Notes: generated by a model not told the origin, from the sequence alone. Positions 15,631-23,572 are shown, counted from the first letter of the stretch. The stretch is 35,710 nucleotides of DNA from Anaerolineae bacterium (GCA_016926595.1 JAFGOG010000590.1:1-35710), one strand, 5' to 3'. A program made the numbers and translations.

Positions 15631-18600
15631 CTATTCCGCTGCCTGCACGATCTCGGCCTTGTCGATCGACCAGCTCCCGCTGGGGCCGCCCAACTGCTTT
15701 TTGAACGGGTTCCGCACGCGCCACAGGAACGGCGACGGCGTGGCGCAGCCGTACACCGCATAGAGCCAGTAAGCGTCTTGGCGGTCGCAGGCCTTGATCA
15801 GTTCGTTGTAACTCAACTCGACCTGGCCCGACGTGCCTGCCCGCCCTTTGACTTCGATCAGGCGAATTTCTCCCCCCGGCCGCTCCGAGATCAGGTCGAA
15901 GCCGGGATGCGCCTCCATCCCGGCTTCCATCGCCAACTGCGGCGTGGACACATTGCGTACCGCTGCGCCAAAGGATTGTTCGAAAGCGATAGCCTGGTTC
16001 ATCGCCTCGCGCTCGGTCTCCTGGCGATAGGCCTTCTCCTCTTCCGGGTCGTCGGAAGGCATCACCAGGGCGTGGGCGACAAAGGTCACCTGGCCCGGGG
16101 CGATCGACGCGGGTTCACCTTCCAGTGCGGCTATGGCGGCCTCGCGCTGGGCGCGCAAGGCCTGCTGCTGCCGTTTGATCCGCGCCAGTTCGGCTTTGGC
16201 CCGGGGGCTGCCGTCGTCCGCCTGTTTGCGATAGTGTGTGCGTCGTGCGGCGAGCTCTGCCTCGCGCAGGTCATAGCCGCGCCGCATCGCCTCGCTTCGC
16301 TCGGGCAGGTCAGCCAGCAGCGCCTGGCGACGATCGTCGACCATCTGCCGCGTCACCTCGTCTAACAAATAGGCCTGTGCGGCGTCGCGCAGCGCGTCGG
16401 AACGCGCCACCAGCGACAAATAGTCACCGTAAGCAGGCGGCCCGCCGCGCAGCAGCAGCAGATGTTCCACCGGCACGACCGTCACCTCGCCCGAAGCGGA
16501 CTGCCGCAGCCCGACCAGGCGCGATTCCAATCGCGTCTCCGCCTGCATCACTTCCACCTGCGCCAGGTGAAACAGGTAAGGTTCGTTGGCCAGCGGGTCG
16601 ACGAAGGTGCCGCCCCGCAGTGCGTCGTCCCCAAACCGGGCCATAAACAGCCCTGCCAGGCGCTCGAACAACGCTTCGCCGGGGCGCACGAACAGGGCCT
16701 CGTCGTCTTTGCCGGCGCGTTCGCGGTACACGGTCAATCGCCCGCGCTGCCGCTCGGAATACGTCTCCAGCACCGGCCACAGCGGGTCCAGCGCCCCCGT
16801 CTCCAGCGGGCGCAGGGCGAAATAGCCATCCAGGTCGCCGTCGATGGCGATGCCCAGCATCGGCGCGGCGCGCTCCAGGAAACGGCGCACGTTGCCCGGC
16901 AGCAGTTTGCGGTAGTGCTCGATCTGGCGCTCCTGCTGCTGTCGCTCCAGGTCGTCGCGCGGGTCGGCGCGCTCGCCATAGCGCGCCTGGCGTTGCGCAG
17001 ACGCCCGTTCGACCCGCGTCTGGGTCACCCGGGCGTCGATCTCTTGCGCGGTCCGTTCGGCGTCGCCGCCGGCCATCAGCCGTTCCAGGTAGGCCTTGAG
17101 CGAGACCCCTTCCAGCAGCTCGCCGACCACGTCAAAGACCTTGTCGTGGCCCAGTGCCTCGCCGATCGTCTCCAGCTTGTCCAGCAGCGTCTTGATCACC
17201 TTGCCTTCGCGCGTCTGGCCCGCTACCAGGTTGAGGATGACCACCGGGTCGTGCGCCTGGCCGTAGCGGTGGATGCGGCCCATCCGCTGTTCCAGCCGCG
17301 CCGGGTTCCAGGGCACGTCATAGTTGGCCATCAGCCAGCAAAACTGCAGGTTGATCCCCTCGCCCGCCGCGTCGGTGCCCACCAGGTAACGCGCGCCGCC
17401 CTCTGCCAGTGGCTTTCGAAAGAACGCCACCTGTTTTTCGCGTTCTTTGTAGGGCATGCCGCCGTGGATCTGGGCTACCTCGCCGGTGTAGCCGTACTGG
17501 GCCAGCTTGCGGGCCAAAAAATCGAGCGTGTCGCGATGCTCGGTGAACAGGATCATTTTTTCGTCGCGATAGCGCGGATCGCGCAGGATTTCCAGCAGCC
17601 GGGCAAACTTGGCATCCTCGTGCGCCGGGTTATCCAGCAGCTGCCGTGCCATGTCGTGCAGCGCCTGCACCTGCAGGTGCTCGGCCATCAGTTGGGCCAG
17701 GTTGGTGGCCACCACGCCGCCCAGCGCCTCGTCTTCGGCCTGCTCGTGTTCCTCGATGCCGCCCTCGCCGCCCTCTTCGTCGGCCGTGCTCTCCTCGAGC
17801 AGGTCGCGCGCTTTGGCGTCCAGTTCGTGCTGCCGTCTCTCCAGCTCATCCTCGCCGATCTCGCCGGACTGGATGGACGCGATCAGCCCTTCCAGCTTGC
17901 GCATGCGGTTTTCGAAAGAACAGCTCAACGCATAGGTGGAACTCGCCAGTCGCCGCTGAAAGACGCTCATCGCCAGGCGCGCCGCGGAGCGGTTGAGCAT
18001 CTGCGCCTGGTTGTACTGGGTCTGCATGTAGGCCGTCACCTCATCGTACAGCCGCTGCTCGCCGAGCGGGCCCTGGGTCAGCTCATAGCTCAGCGTATCG
18101 GAGACGCGCCTGGGATAGATCGGCTTGCCCTTAAAGTCGATCATCTCTTCCTTGGTGCGGCGGATGAAATGGCGGCGCCGCGCGGCAGGGGGATAACACT
18201 GAAAGGCGTCGTTGGTAGAGAGTATCTCCGGTTCGAGCAGCCGCCACAGGCAGTAGTAGGGGAAGTCTTTGCCCATATGCGGCGTCGCCGTCAGCAGCAG
18301 CAGGTGGTGGGCGCACCACTCCAGCCGCCAGCGATCCTGTTCGGCCTGCATCCCGGCCAGCGCCTCGGCGAGACGATAGCGGTTTGTTTTCCGCAGATAC
18401 CCATCCGGCTCGCGGTCGGCAGAGAGCTTGTGCGCTTCGTCAAAGATGATCAGGTCGTAGGGCGCGATGTCCGGCTCTTGCAGCCGGCTGAACATGCGTT
18501 CTCCGGCCAGTGTGTCCACGCTGACGATGAGCAGATCGCTCTCCGGCCCGAAGAAGGGATTATCCGCCTGAGCGTCGCTGCCGGTCACGGCCCGGAACGG

Positions 18601-19230
18601 CAGGCTGAACAGGGTGTGCATCTCGCTCTCCCAGTTGCCCACCAGGCCGGCCGGCGGTACCACCAGCACACGGCGGATCAGGCGCCGGGTCAGCATTTCG
18701 CGGATCAGCAGCCCGGCCATGATCGTCTTGCCCGCCCCGGCGTCGTCGGCGAGCAGAAAACGCAGGCGAGCCCGCAGCCGCCCCTCATAGCGCAGCATGC
18801 GCTCGTAAACGGCGGTGCGCTGGTGCGGCAGCGGGTGGATCTGGGAGATCTCGGTGGCAAAGACGGGATTGGTCTGGTAGCCATAGGACAGGCGCTGGCA
18901 CTGCATCACCAACTGCACGATCTCGGCATCGGTCGTAAAAGCGAGTTCGGGCGGCCCTTCCGGCACGACATAGCCTGCCCTGGCTTCCTTGATCGCACCG
19001 TACGCTTTGCCCATCGCGTGGACGTCCAGGGCGTGGATGCCCAGCGCTTCGGCGCGGGCGATCTGCTGCCATCGTTTGAGCGACGGGCTGGCCGTGCCGC
19101 TCTCCCACTGGCTGATCGCAGCCGGGGTCACTTCGATCAACTCGGCCAGCCGCGTTTGCGTCAGGTCGTGCTGCGCGCGCAGTTGTTTGATCCGCTGGGC
19201 GTAGTCAGATGGGATGCTGTCTTTGGCCAT
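15631..19230 (-). CDS. XRE-HTH / SNF2-type helicase / DUF3883-like fusion
   Basis: This 1199-residue protein begins MAKDSIPSDY. Residues ~10-58 are an XRE helix-turn-helix ('LRAQHDLTQTRLAELIEVTP', 'AAISQWESGTASPS'). The helicase follows: Walker A 'DDAGAGKT' at 162-169, DEAH at 264-267 ('LIIFDEAHKLS'), 'LLTATPHMGKD', and the C-terminal lobe with 'ILFTEHRDTLDFLA', 'GTDAAGEGINLQ' and 'RLEQRMGRIHRYGQ'. This is an SNF2/RapA-like superfamily 2 motor as in DISARM DrmD-type proteins. The end ('GFDLISERPGGEIRLIEVKG') resembles DUF3883, a possible nuclease-like domain. An HTH fused to such a motor is unusual. The frame extends to a GTG at 19338, but that part is not family-like; AAGG precedes 19230. 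It leads the defence-like locus. Confidence 0.9.
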   Translation of the reverse strand: MAKDSIPSDYAQRIKQLRAQHDLTQTRLAELIEVTPAAISQWESGTASPSLKRWQQIARAEALGIHALDVHAMGKAYGAIKEARAGYVVPEGPPELAFTTDAEIVQLVMQCQRLSYGYQTNPVFATEISQIHPLPHQRTAVYERMLRYEGRLRARLRFLLADDAGAGKTIMAGLLIREMLTRRLIRRVLVVPPAGLVGNWESEMHTLFSLPFRAVTGSDAQADNPFFGPESDLLIVSVDTLAGERMFSRLQEPDIAPYDLIIFDEAHKLSADREPDGYLRKTNRYRLAEALAGMQAEQDRWRLEWCAHHLLLLTATPHMGKDFPYYCLWRLLEPEILSTNDAFQCYPPAARRRHFIRRTKEEMIDFKGKPIYPRRVSDTLSYELTQGPLGEQRLYDEVTAYMQTQYNQAQMLNRSAARLAMSVFQRRLASSTYALSCSFENRMRKLEGLIASIQSGEIGEDELERRQHELDAKARDLLEESTADEEGGEGGIEEHEQAEDEALGGVVATNLAQLMAEHLQVQALHDMARQLLDNPAHEDAKFARLLEILRDPRYRDEKMILFTEHRDTLDFLARKLAQYGYTGEVAQIHGGMPYKEREKQVAFFRKPLAEGGARYLVGTDAAGEGINLQFCWLMANYDVPWNPARLEQRMGRIHRYGQAHDPVVILNLVAGQTREGKVIKTLLDKLETIGEALGHDKVFDVVGELLEGVSLKAYLERLMAGGDAERTAQEIDARVTQTRVERASAQRQARYGERADPRDDLERQQQERQIEHYRKLLPGNVRRFLERAAPMLGIAIDGDLDGYFALRPLETGALDPLWPVLETYSERQRGRLTVYRERAGKDDEALFVRPGEALFERLAGLFMARFGDDALRGGTFVDPLANEPYLFHLAQVEVMQAETRLESRLVGLRQSASGEVTVVPVEHLLLLRGGPPAYGDYLSLVARSDALRDAAQAYLLDEVTRQMVDDRRQALLADLPERSEAMRRGYDLREAELAARRTHYRKQADDGSPRAKAELARIKRQQQALRAQREAAIAALEGEPASIAPGQVTFVAHALVMPSDDPEEEKAYRQETEREAMNQAIAFEQSFGAAVRNVSTPQLAMEAGMEAHPGFDLISERPGGEIRLIEVKGRAGTSGQVELSYNELIKACDRQDAYWLYAVYGCATPSPFLWRVRNPFKKQLGGPSGSWSIDKAEIVQAAE

Positions 19231-19382
19231 GTCGGAACCTTGTGTGACAAAAAGGACCCACCACACCGGGACTTGCGGCGGGCGGGCTGGTAGGTGAGCA
19301 TACCAATACCCTGGGCATCGCCTCGCCCCGGCGACCACGTTTTACCTGGAACCTTCTGGTTTTGTCTTGTTGTGTCGTGCAT
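19161..19382 (-). other. Leader ORF upstream of and overlapping the helicase start
   Basis: An ATG lies 5 nt after the helicase promoter's -10 box and opens a frame starting MHDTTRQNQKVPGK, which runs past the helicase start in another frame. The first 15 codons match those of a second leader at 20671-20718 (MHDTT..N.KVPG), with synonymous differences in at least three codons. This suggests that the short peptide, or at least its start region, is under coding selection. It would be translated nearly leaderless. It may be a regulatory uORF or the true start region of an ancestral gene. Confidence 0.45.
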
Positions 19383-19417
19383 AGACATTATACCACCCAA
19401 GCCCGTTTCTAACAAGG
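19343..19417 (-). repeat. 75-bp promoter/leader repeat, copy 1
   Basis: This segment matches 20679-20753 at about 64 of 75 positions without gaps, in the same orientation. It contains the -35, the -10 and the first leader codons. The most conserved part is the stretch from the -10 box through the spacer (ACCCAAGCCCGTTTCT on the plus strand). Confidence 0.9.
19387..19415 (-). promoter_or_regulatory. Helicase promoter
   Basis: Minus strand: -35 TTGTTA, 17-nt spacer, -10 TATAAT. It lies about 160 nt before the helicase ATG and directly before the MHDTT leader. A divergent promoter lies about 45 nt away on the other strand (19458-19487). Confidence 0.75.
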
Positions 19418-19457
19418 TCTATGGATGAGGATCAGGGCCCCCAATCAAAAACGGCAC

Positions 19458-19487
19458 TTGACAAAATTAGAACACCTGTGCTATGAT
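19458..19487 (+). promoter_or_regulatory. Strong sigma70-like promoter with SOS-box-like operator
   Basis: TTGACA (19458-19463), 18-nt spacer, TATGAT (19482-19487). The spacer holds GAACACCTGTGC (19470-19481), which matches the Gram-positive-type LexA box GAAC-N4-GTTC at seven of eight fixed positions. Placement between -35 and -10 would fit repression. That the host's LexA uses this box is inference. Confidence 0.65.
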
Positions 19488-19527
19488 AGGGCCAACTGAA
19501 CAACAACACATCCGCTGGCACCCCGGG

Positions 19528-19977
19528 ATGGCCTTTCCGCTCTCATTTGCTCGACCGGCTATGGTGACCGACAATGTCCTTTCCGCTCCTTCTTGTGACA
19601 TTGATTCCGTCCTGACTCAGATGGCCGGCCGCCAGGCTCGCCTCGCCACTGACATCGCCCGCCACTGGCCCGACCTCGACGACCGGCGCCTGGCCCGCCT
19701 GCTGCACGACTGGTACGCCATCAACGGTCCCCCTCCCACCTTGCAGCAGCAGCTCATCAGCGGCGCCCTCGCCGAACTCGGCGCCGAATGGGGAATCGAT
19801 CTCCTGGGCGATGGTCCACCGGCGTCTTACCGTTTCCCGCCCGTCGACATCCAGTCCGTCATCGCCGACCTCGACGCCATGCAGGCGCGCCTGGCCGGTT
19901 CTGCCGCCTCTTTGGTTTTCTTTGCGCCCTTTGCGCCTTTGCGTGCGCTCTTTGCGTTCTTGGCGTCTTCGCGGTGA
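19528..19977 (+). pseudogene. Unassigned gene fragment ended by a repeat
   Basis: From the ATG at 19528 the frame encodes about 149 residues. The core 'RQARLATDIARHWPDLDDRR' followed by 'LARLLHDWYAINGPPPTLQQ' has normal codon bias and looks like a real protein start of unknown family. The end is not natural: the last ~22 residues ('FFAPFAPLRALFAFLASSR') are encoded by a CTTTGCG-type repeat. A short downstream piece with a coding look ('ARRAIFDLATMVVTYAD' and stop, to 20134) could be the original C-terminus. I therefore read it as a gene broken by a repeat insertion, still behind an intact promoter. An ATG at 19483 lies inside the -10 box and cannot be the start. Confidence 0.45.
19918..19977. 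repeat. CTTTGCG/CTTGGCG repeat
   Basis: A run of closely related heptamers (CTTTGCG, TTTGCGC, CTTGGCG, CTTCGCG), ending GCGGTGAAAA, lies at 19918-19980 and is followed by an A-rich stretch. It is another short-motif repeat of the same general style as the CACAGAG and CGCAGAT elements, here reading into the 3' end of a gene fragment. Confidence 0.7.
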
Positions 19978-20153
19978 AAAAAAACAAAAAAAAACGCCAA
20001 AAAACAAATACCGGAACCGGGATCGGTGCCCGGCTCCGGCCACAAACAACACTCTGTTCCTTAACAACCTCTAGCCCGTGCGCAAGGCGGGCCATATTCG
20101 ATCTGGCGACCATGGTGGTCACCTATGCCGACTGAGGGGGCAGGCAAATGGAT

Positions 20154-20714
20154 CTAGCTTCTCGTGATCAGCGCGACGCTGCCTTCCGACGGCGCCCGGA
20201 ATACCTCGACCCGGTACAGCTCCCTGCTGACCTGGCCAAGCATCCTGTGCACGCCGGGGAAACGCGCGTTATGGACAAAGACCCCGGTCTCGTCGTGGGC
20301 CAGCTGTTCGGCGTTCTGCCAATCGCTCATTGCCTCCGCGAATGACTTGCCCGCGTCGATAAAGATCAGGTCCATCTGGGGCAGTGACGCGACCGCTCCC
20401 GGCAGTGTTTCCAGGGTGTCCCCCTCAAACAGGGCCACGGTGCAGCCCAACCTCTCCAGCTTCCGCCTGACCTGGTCTGAAGTGGCATTCACAAAGAGGT
20501 CGAATCCATAGTATGCTACCTCGCGTGGATCGGGCGCGTGCGCGACCGCCGTCTCGACCATACTGACGGCGTTTTCGCCGGTATAGACGCCGATCTCCAT
20601 GAGCCGCTTGCAGTGATGCTGGCTGATATAGTCGTTCAGATAGGGATGCGAGCCGTACCAGGGCATATTGTCAGCTTGTACCTGGAACCTTCCAATTTGA
20701 TCCTGTCGTGTCAT
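20154..20714 (-). CDS. Class I SAM-dependent methyltransferase
   Basis: The start is uncertain: ATG at 20714 (MTRQDQIGRF..., 186 residues, nearly leaderless) or ATG at 20666 (MPWYGSHPYL..., 170 residues). The latter lies 4 nt after the stop of a conserved leader peptide. The fold is class I (Methyltransf_24-like): motif I 'RLMEIGVYTGENAVSM', 'VAYYGFDLF', 'VALFEGDTLETLPG', and 'MDLIFIDAGKSFAEAMSDW'. The end 'SEGSVALITRS' is the last strand pair. The substrate is unknown. Its promoter and leader duplicate those of the helicase at 19343-19417, so the two may share a regulator. Confidence 0.8.
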   Translation of the reverse strand: MTRQDQIGRFQVQADNMPWYGSHPYLNDYISQHHCKRLMEIGVYTGENAVSMVETAVAHAPDPREVAYYGFDLFVNATSDQVRRKLERLGCTVALFEGDTLETLPGAVASLPQMDLIFIDAGKSFAEAMSDWQNAEQLAHDETGVFVHNARFPGVHRMLGQVSRELYRVEVFRAPSEGSVALITRS

Positions 20715-20718
20715 GCAT
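20671..20718 (-). other. Short leader peptide ORF before the methyltransferase
   Basis: Fifteen codons (MHDTTGSNWKVPGTS) plus TGA. The ATG is 4 nt after the -10 box, so the mRNA would be essentially leaderless. The stop is followed 4 nt later by the ATG at 20666, fitting translational coupling. It matches the leader before the helicase, with synonymous changes at His2, Thr5 and Asn8. Confidence 0.45.
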
Positions 20719-20753
20719 AAACAGTATACCACCCAAGCCCGTTTCTAGCAAGG
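20679..20753 (-). repeat. 75-bp promoter/leader repeat, copy 2
   Basis: Direct copy of 19343-19417, with about 11 differences in 75 positions. The two copies bracket the 19.4-20.7 kb segment. Confidence 0.9.
20723..20751 (-). promoter_or_regulatory. Methyltransferase promoter
   Basis: Minus strand: -35 TTGCTA, 17-nt spacer, -10 TATACT. The spacer matches that of the helicase promoter. Confidence 0.7.
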
Positions 20754-20797
20754 TAACGTCATCCTTTCGTTTGCTGCCTGATCGTACCATTGCCCAC

Positions 20798-20826
20798 TTG
20801 TCTTGCGCCACTGTTTAGGGTACAAT
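20798..20826 (+). promoter_or_regulatory. Promoter of the HhH/coiled-coil gene pair
   Basis: TTGTCT (20798-20803), 17-nt spacer, TACAAT (20821-20826). It lies about 70 nt before the ATG at 20898. Confidence 0.6.
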
Positions 20827-20897
20827 GAGCCATACAACTGGCTGTGAATGCGTCACGTGGAGCCGAGGTGAGAACTCGCCCCAGAAGGAGAGCTAGT

Positions 20898-21812
20898 ATG
20901 ACACTCAAAGAACTGGAACCAATCGATCTCAATAGCGCCGATTTGGAGACCCTGTGTCTCTTGCCGGGCATTGGTCCAACATTGGCGGAACGGATTATCG
21001 CCGCTCGGCCCTATGAGACCGTCCAAGACCTGACCCGAGTCCAGGGTATCGGCCCTGCCGTGCTGGAACGCTGGGTTTCCCACCTGACGGTGTGGCCGGC
21101 TGCCGTTGAGCCGCCGGTATCCGAACCAGATACAGGCACAGGTGAGGGCCGTCCGGCCGAGGTCGCCTATGTAGAGGTCAAGGTTGGTGACGTCGAACCC
21201 TTTGCCGATGCCGAACCTGACCAGGTGGAAGCCGAACCTGCCCGGCCCGTCGACGAGGACGAGCCCCCCGCACGCCCAGAGGCCACAGCAAGGGCCACGT
21301 CCAAACGCCAGCGGCCTGCAGCCACGCATAGTTATGTCGGCTGGATGGTCGCCGTCAGCGGCCTGGTTTTGCTTGCGCTCTCTCTCTTGTTGAATCTTGG
21401 GATACTGGCTGCGCTGAACGGCAACCGGCTTCAGTTCGCCTCACCCGATCAGATCAGCGCCCTGACGCTGCGCATCGAGGGGCTGGAGACGCGCGTTGAC
21501 GGCTTTGGCCAAGATGTGGAGGGCCTGCGTACGCGCCTGAGCAACCTGGAAGCCATGGGCGAGCGGATGAGCGCAGTAGAACTGGCCGCCGAGACACTGC
21601 GGACCGATGTGGATGCGATCGCTACCGACACCTCGGATCTGTCAACGCGGGTCGACGCCATTGAGGGTGATCTGGTGACCGCGTCAGAGCAGCTAAGCGA
21701 CCTCGAGACAAAAGTAGAGACGCTGCAGGCCCAAGGAGGGCGTTTCCAGACGTTCCTTGAGGGACTGCAAGCATTGATGGATTCCCTGTTTCGAACAGAA
21801 GGAGGCCAATGA
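20898..21812 (+). CDS. Helix-hairpin-helix (ComEA-like) membrane coiled-coil protein
   Basis: This protein has 304 residues. Residues ~8-55 form a ComEA-type helix-hairpin-helix ('IDLNSADLETLCLLPGIGPT', 'LAERIIAARPYETVQDL', 'VQGIGPAVLERW'), a fold that usually binds DNA or mediates protein contact. An acidic, Pro-rich linker follows, then one membrane segment ('GWMVAVSGLVLLALSLLL'). After it comes a ~120-residue helical region with heptad-like spacing ('RIEGLETRVDGFGQDVEGL'), probably a coiled coil. The ATG at 20898 follows GAAGGAGA; an earlier in-frame ATG (20844) lacks such a site. The stop overlaps the next gene, so the pair is co-translated. The topology would put the HhH on the cytoplasmic side and the coil outside. 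The role is unknown; its partner is probably the next protein. Confidence 0.8.
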   Translation: MTLKELEPIDLNSADLETLCLLPGIGPTLAERIIAARPYETVQDLTRVQGIGPAVLERWVSHLTVWPAAVEPPVSEPDTGTGEGRPAEVAYVEVKVGDVEPFADAEPDQVEAEPARPVDEDEPPARPEATARATSKRQRPAATHSYVGWMVAVSGLVLLALSLLLNLGILAALNGNRLQFASPDQISALTLRIEGLETRVDGFGQDVEGLRTRLSNLEAMGERMSAVELAAETLRTDVDAIATDTSDLSTRVDAIEGDLVTASEQLSDLETKVETLQAQGGRFQTFLEGLQALMDSLFRTEGGQ

Positions 21813-22885
21813 TGGGTCAAGAACACGTGGCTACCTCCCCTTCGTTCTGGTCACGGCTGGGCAAGGTGTTTGCCTGGTTGGCGCGGTTTCTGCTGCGCCT
21901 GCTCGTTGTGCTCGCTGTTGGTACAATAGTCGGTGCTGGGCTCTATTTCGGTGGATTGTTTGTCTACCGGCAGTTCCTTGAGCCTGTCCCGGTCCACGAA
22001 ATCCGCCTTGACGTTCTGGAGGGGCGGCAGACCCAGATCGCCGATCAATTGGCCCAAAAGCAGAACGATCTGCAAGTGCGTGTCGATGAACTGGAGTTGC
22101 AAAGCGATGCCCGCAAATTGGCTCTGGACGGCCTGCAAGAACGGCTGAGCACGCTAGAGACCTCTTTGGCTGATGCGACGCTTGATCTGGATGAGGCGTT
22201 TGTGGAACTGGAGCTGATTGAAACGGCATTGGCGGAAGCACAACCGGCGTGGGACGCGATCCAGCTAGAGTTAGGTACGTTGCAGGCGGCGCAGGACGCT
22301 GGGCAGGTAGACCTTGATGCGCTACGACTGGATCTGGAGACGCTGCAGGCTGGCTTGACGACTATCGAGAGCGCCTTGAAAACGATGCAGGGTAATCTCG
22401 CGGCGATGCAGACCGGCGTAACTGACTTGTCTGGACAGGTCGATGAATACGGTCTCGCTGTTGCTGACTTGCGTGAGGAACTGGGCGGAGAAAAGTCGCC
22501 GGCCGCCTTGCTTCGCGATCTGCAACTGGTCAAGGCCATGGAACTGCTAACGCGGGCCCGGCTGGTGTTGGTTCAGAACAACCTTGCCCTCGCCCAGTTC
22601 GACATTCAGGCCGGGCGTAGGATCCTGGTCGATCTGCAAGCGGAGGCGCCTGCTTATCAATCGGAGCAGATTGCCAGGATCGTTGCCCGTCTGGATGCTG
22701 TTTTGGGGTACCTCCCGGATGCGCCGGTGGCGGCGGCGGATGAGTTGGAGGGCGCCTGGCAACTGCTCGTGGCTGGCCTGCCCAAGGAACCACCGGCTGC
22801 CCCAGAGTTAGTGGCTACACCAACGACAACGACAACGTCGACGCCCGAGCCCACCGCCACTGCGAGCCCGACCCCGCAGTCTTAG
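21812..22885 (+). CDS. Membrane-anchored coiled-coil protein with Pro/Thr tail
   Basis: This protein has 357 residues from the ATG at 21812, which sits 6 nt after GGAGG; ATG 21809 is also possible and overlaps the previous stop. One N-terminal membrane segment ('LLRLLVVLAVGTIVGAGLYF') is followed by ~200 residues of long helices with heptad leucines ('LQVRVDELELQSDARKLALD', 'LETLQAGLTTIESALKTM'). A more globular helical region ('KAMELLTRARLVLVQNNLAL') follows, and the tail is Thr/Pro-rich ('TPEPTATASPTP'). No enzyme motif is seen. Paired with the HhH protein, it may form an envelope scaffold. The family is not recognised. Confidence 0.75.
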   Translation: MGQEHVATSPSFWSRLGKVFAWLARFLLRLLVVLAVGTIVGAGLYFGGLFVYRQFLEPVPVHEIRLDVLEGRQTQIADQLAQKQNDLQVRVDELELQSDARKLALDGLQERLSTLETSLADATLDLDEAFVELELIETALAEAQPAWDAIQLELGTLQAAQDAGQVDLDALRLDLETLQAGLTTIESALKTMQGNLAAMQTGVTDLSGQVDEYGLAVADLREELGGEKSPAALLRDLQLVKAMELLTRARLVLVQNNLALAQFDIQAGRRILVDLQAEAPAYQSEQIARIVARLDAVLGYLPDAPVAAADELEGAWQLLVAGLPKEPPAAPELVATPTTTTTSTPEPTATASPTPQS

Positions 22886-23000
22886 GGAGTGAGCTGTCCA
22901 AGAAAGACCGGCAGGCCACCCGCGTCGCCAGCAAGAGCGCGGCGCGGGTCGATATGGTTATCGCCTTGCCAGACTTGTGGCGAGGCCGGCTCTTAAATTC

Positions 23001-23561
23001 TTATGCCCCCAATGGCCCGGGGTCGGCATGTTCAGCAGGGTAGGTGACGCCGAACCGCTCGTGCAGCCGTTCCAGGTCGCGCACGTGCTCTTCCGGCAGG
23101 GCATAGCCGGTGTGGCAGACCATCTGCATATGTGGGGAAATGCACGGCACGGCGGCCCCGGCGACGACGCCCACGCCGGACAGGTCTTCCCTGGCAAAGA
23201 GGAACCCCTCTGCTGCCCACGCCGGGATGCCATTGCCCCGATCGTCCAGGCGCATGGCGTGCACGTCCAGCTCGCGTCCCGTCGCATCGCCCAGGACAAA
23301 GGCCGTTGGCGCCTCGATCCCATGGGCGTCGACAGTCCAACGGTTCTCGGACCACAGGTACTGTAGGGCATAGCCGTCGTGGCTCAAGAGCGCGCGCATG
23401 GCGACGACGTCGTCCAGCAGCACGATCACGTCGAGGTCCTTGTGCGGGCGGGTTTGCTCGCCGAGCAAGGCGTCGATCCCCCAGCCGCCGATCAGCCAGA
23501 TCGGGACGCCGTGGGCAAAAAGGCGTTGGTAGATGGCGATGACATGCTCAGCATGAACCAT
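23001..23561 (-). CDS. Aminoglycoside/lincosamide-type nucleotidyltransferase
   Basis: This is a 186-residue protein with the small nucleotidyltransferase fold. The motif 'WLIGGWGIDALLGEQTRPHK' followed by 'DLDVIVL' gives the GG...DxD metal-binding core found in ANT(2'')/LinA-type enzymes and in their housekeeping relatives. The later 'GRELDVHAM' supplies a third acidic strand. The substrate may be an aminoglycoside-like or other small hydroxylated compound; many such genes in environmental genomes have no proven resistance role. AGAGGGAA precedes the ATG, and the creatininase-family stop lies 11 nt upstream, so it belongs to the propeller-creatininase operon. Confidence 0.8.
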   Translation of the reverse strand: MVHAEHVIAIYQRLFAHGVPIWLIGGWGIDALLGEQTRPHKDLDVIVLLDDVVAMRALLSHDGYALQYLWSENRWTVDAHGIEAPTAFVLGDATGRELDVHAMRLDDRGNGIPAWAAEGFLFAREDLSGVGVVAGAAVPCISPHMQMVCHTGYALPEEHVRDLERLHERFGVTYPAEHADPGPLGA

Positions 23562-23572
23562 TGTGATTCCCT

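Noticed and set aside
16462..19293. 943-codon open frame antisense to the helicase gene
   Set aside because: It mirrors the high-GC codon pattern of the helicase, has no domain or ribosome site, and reads as low-complexity His/Arg/Gln-rich sequence.
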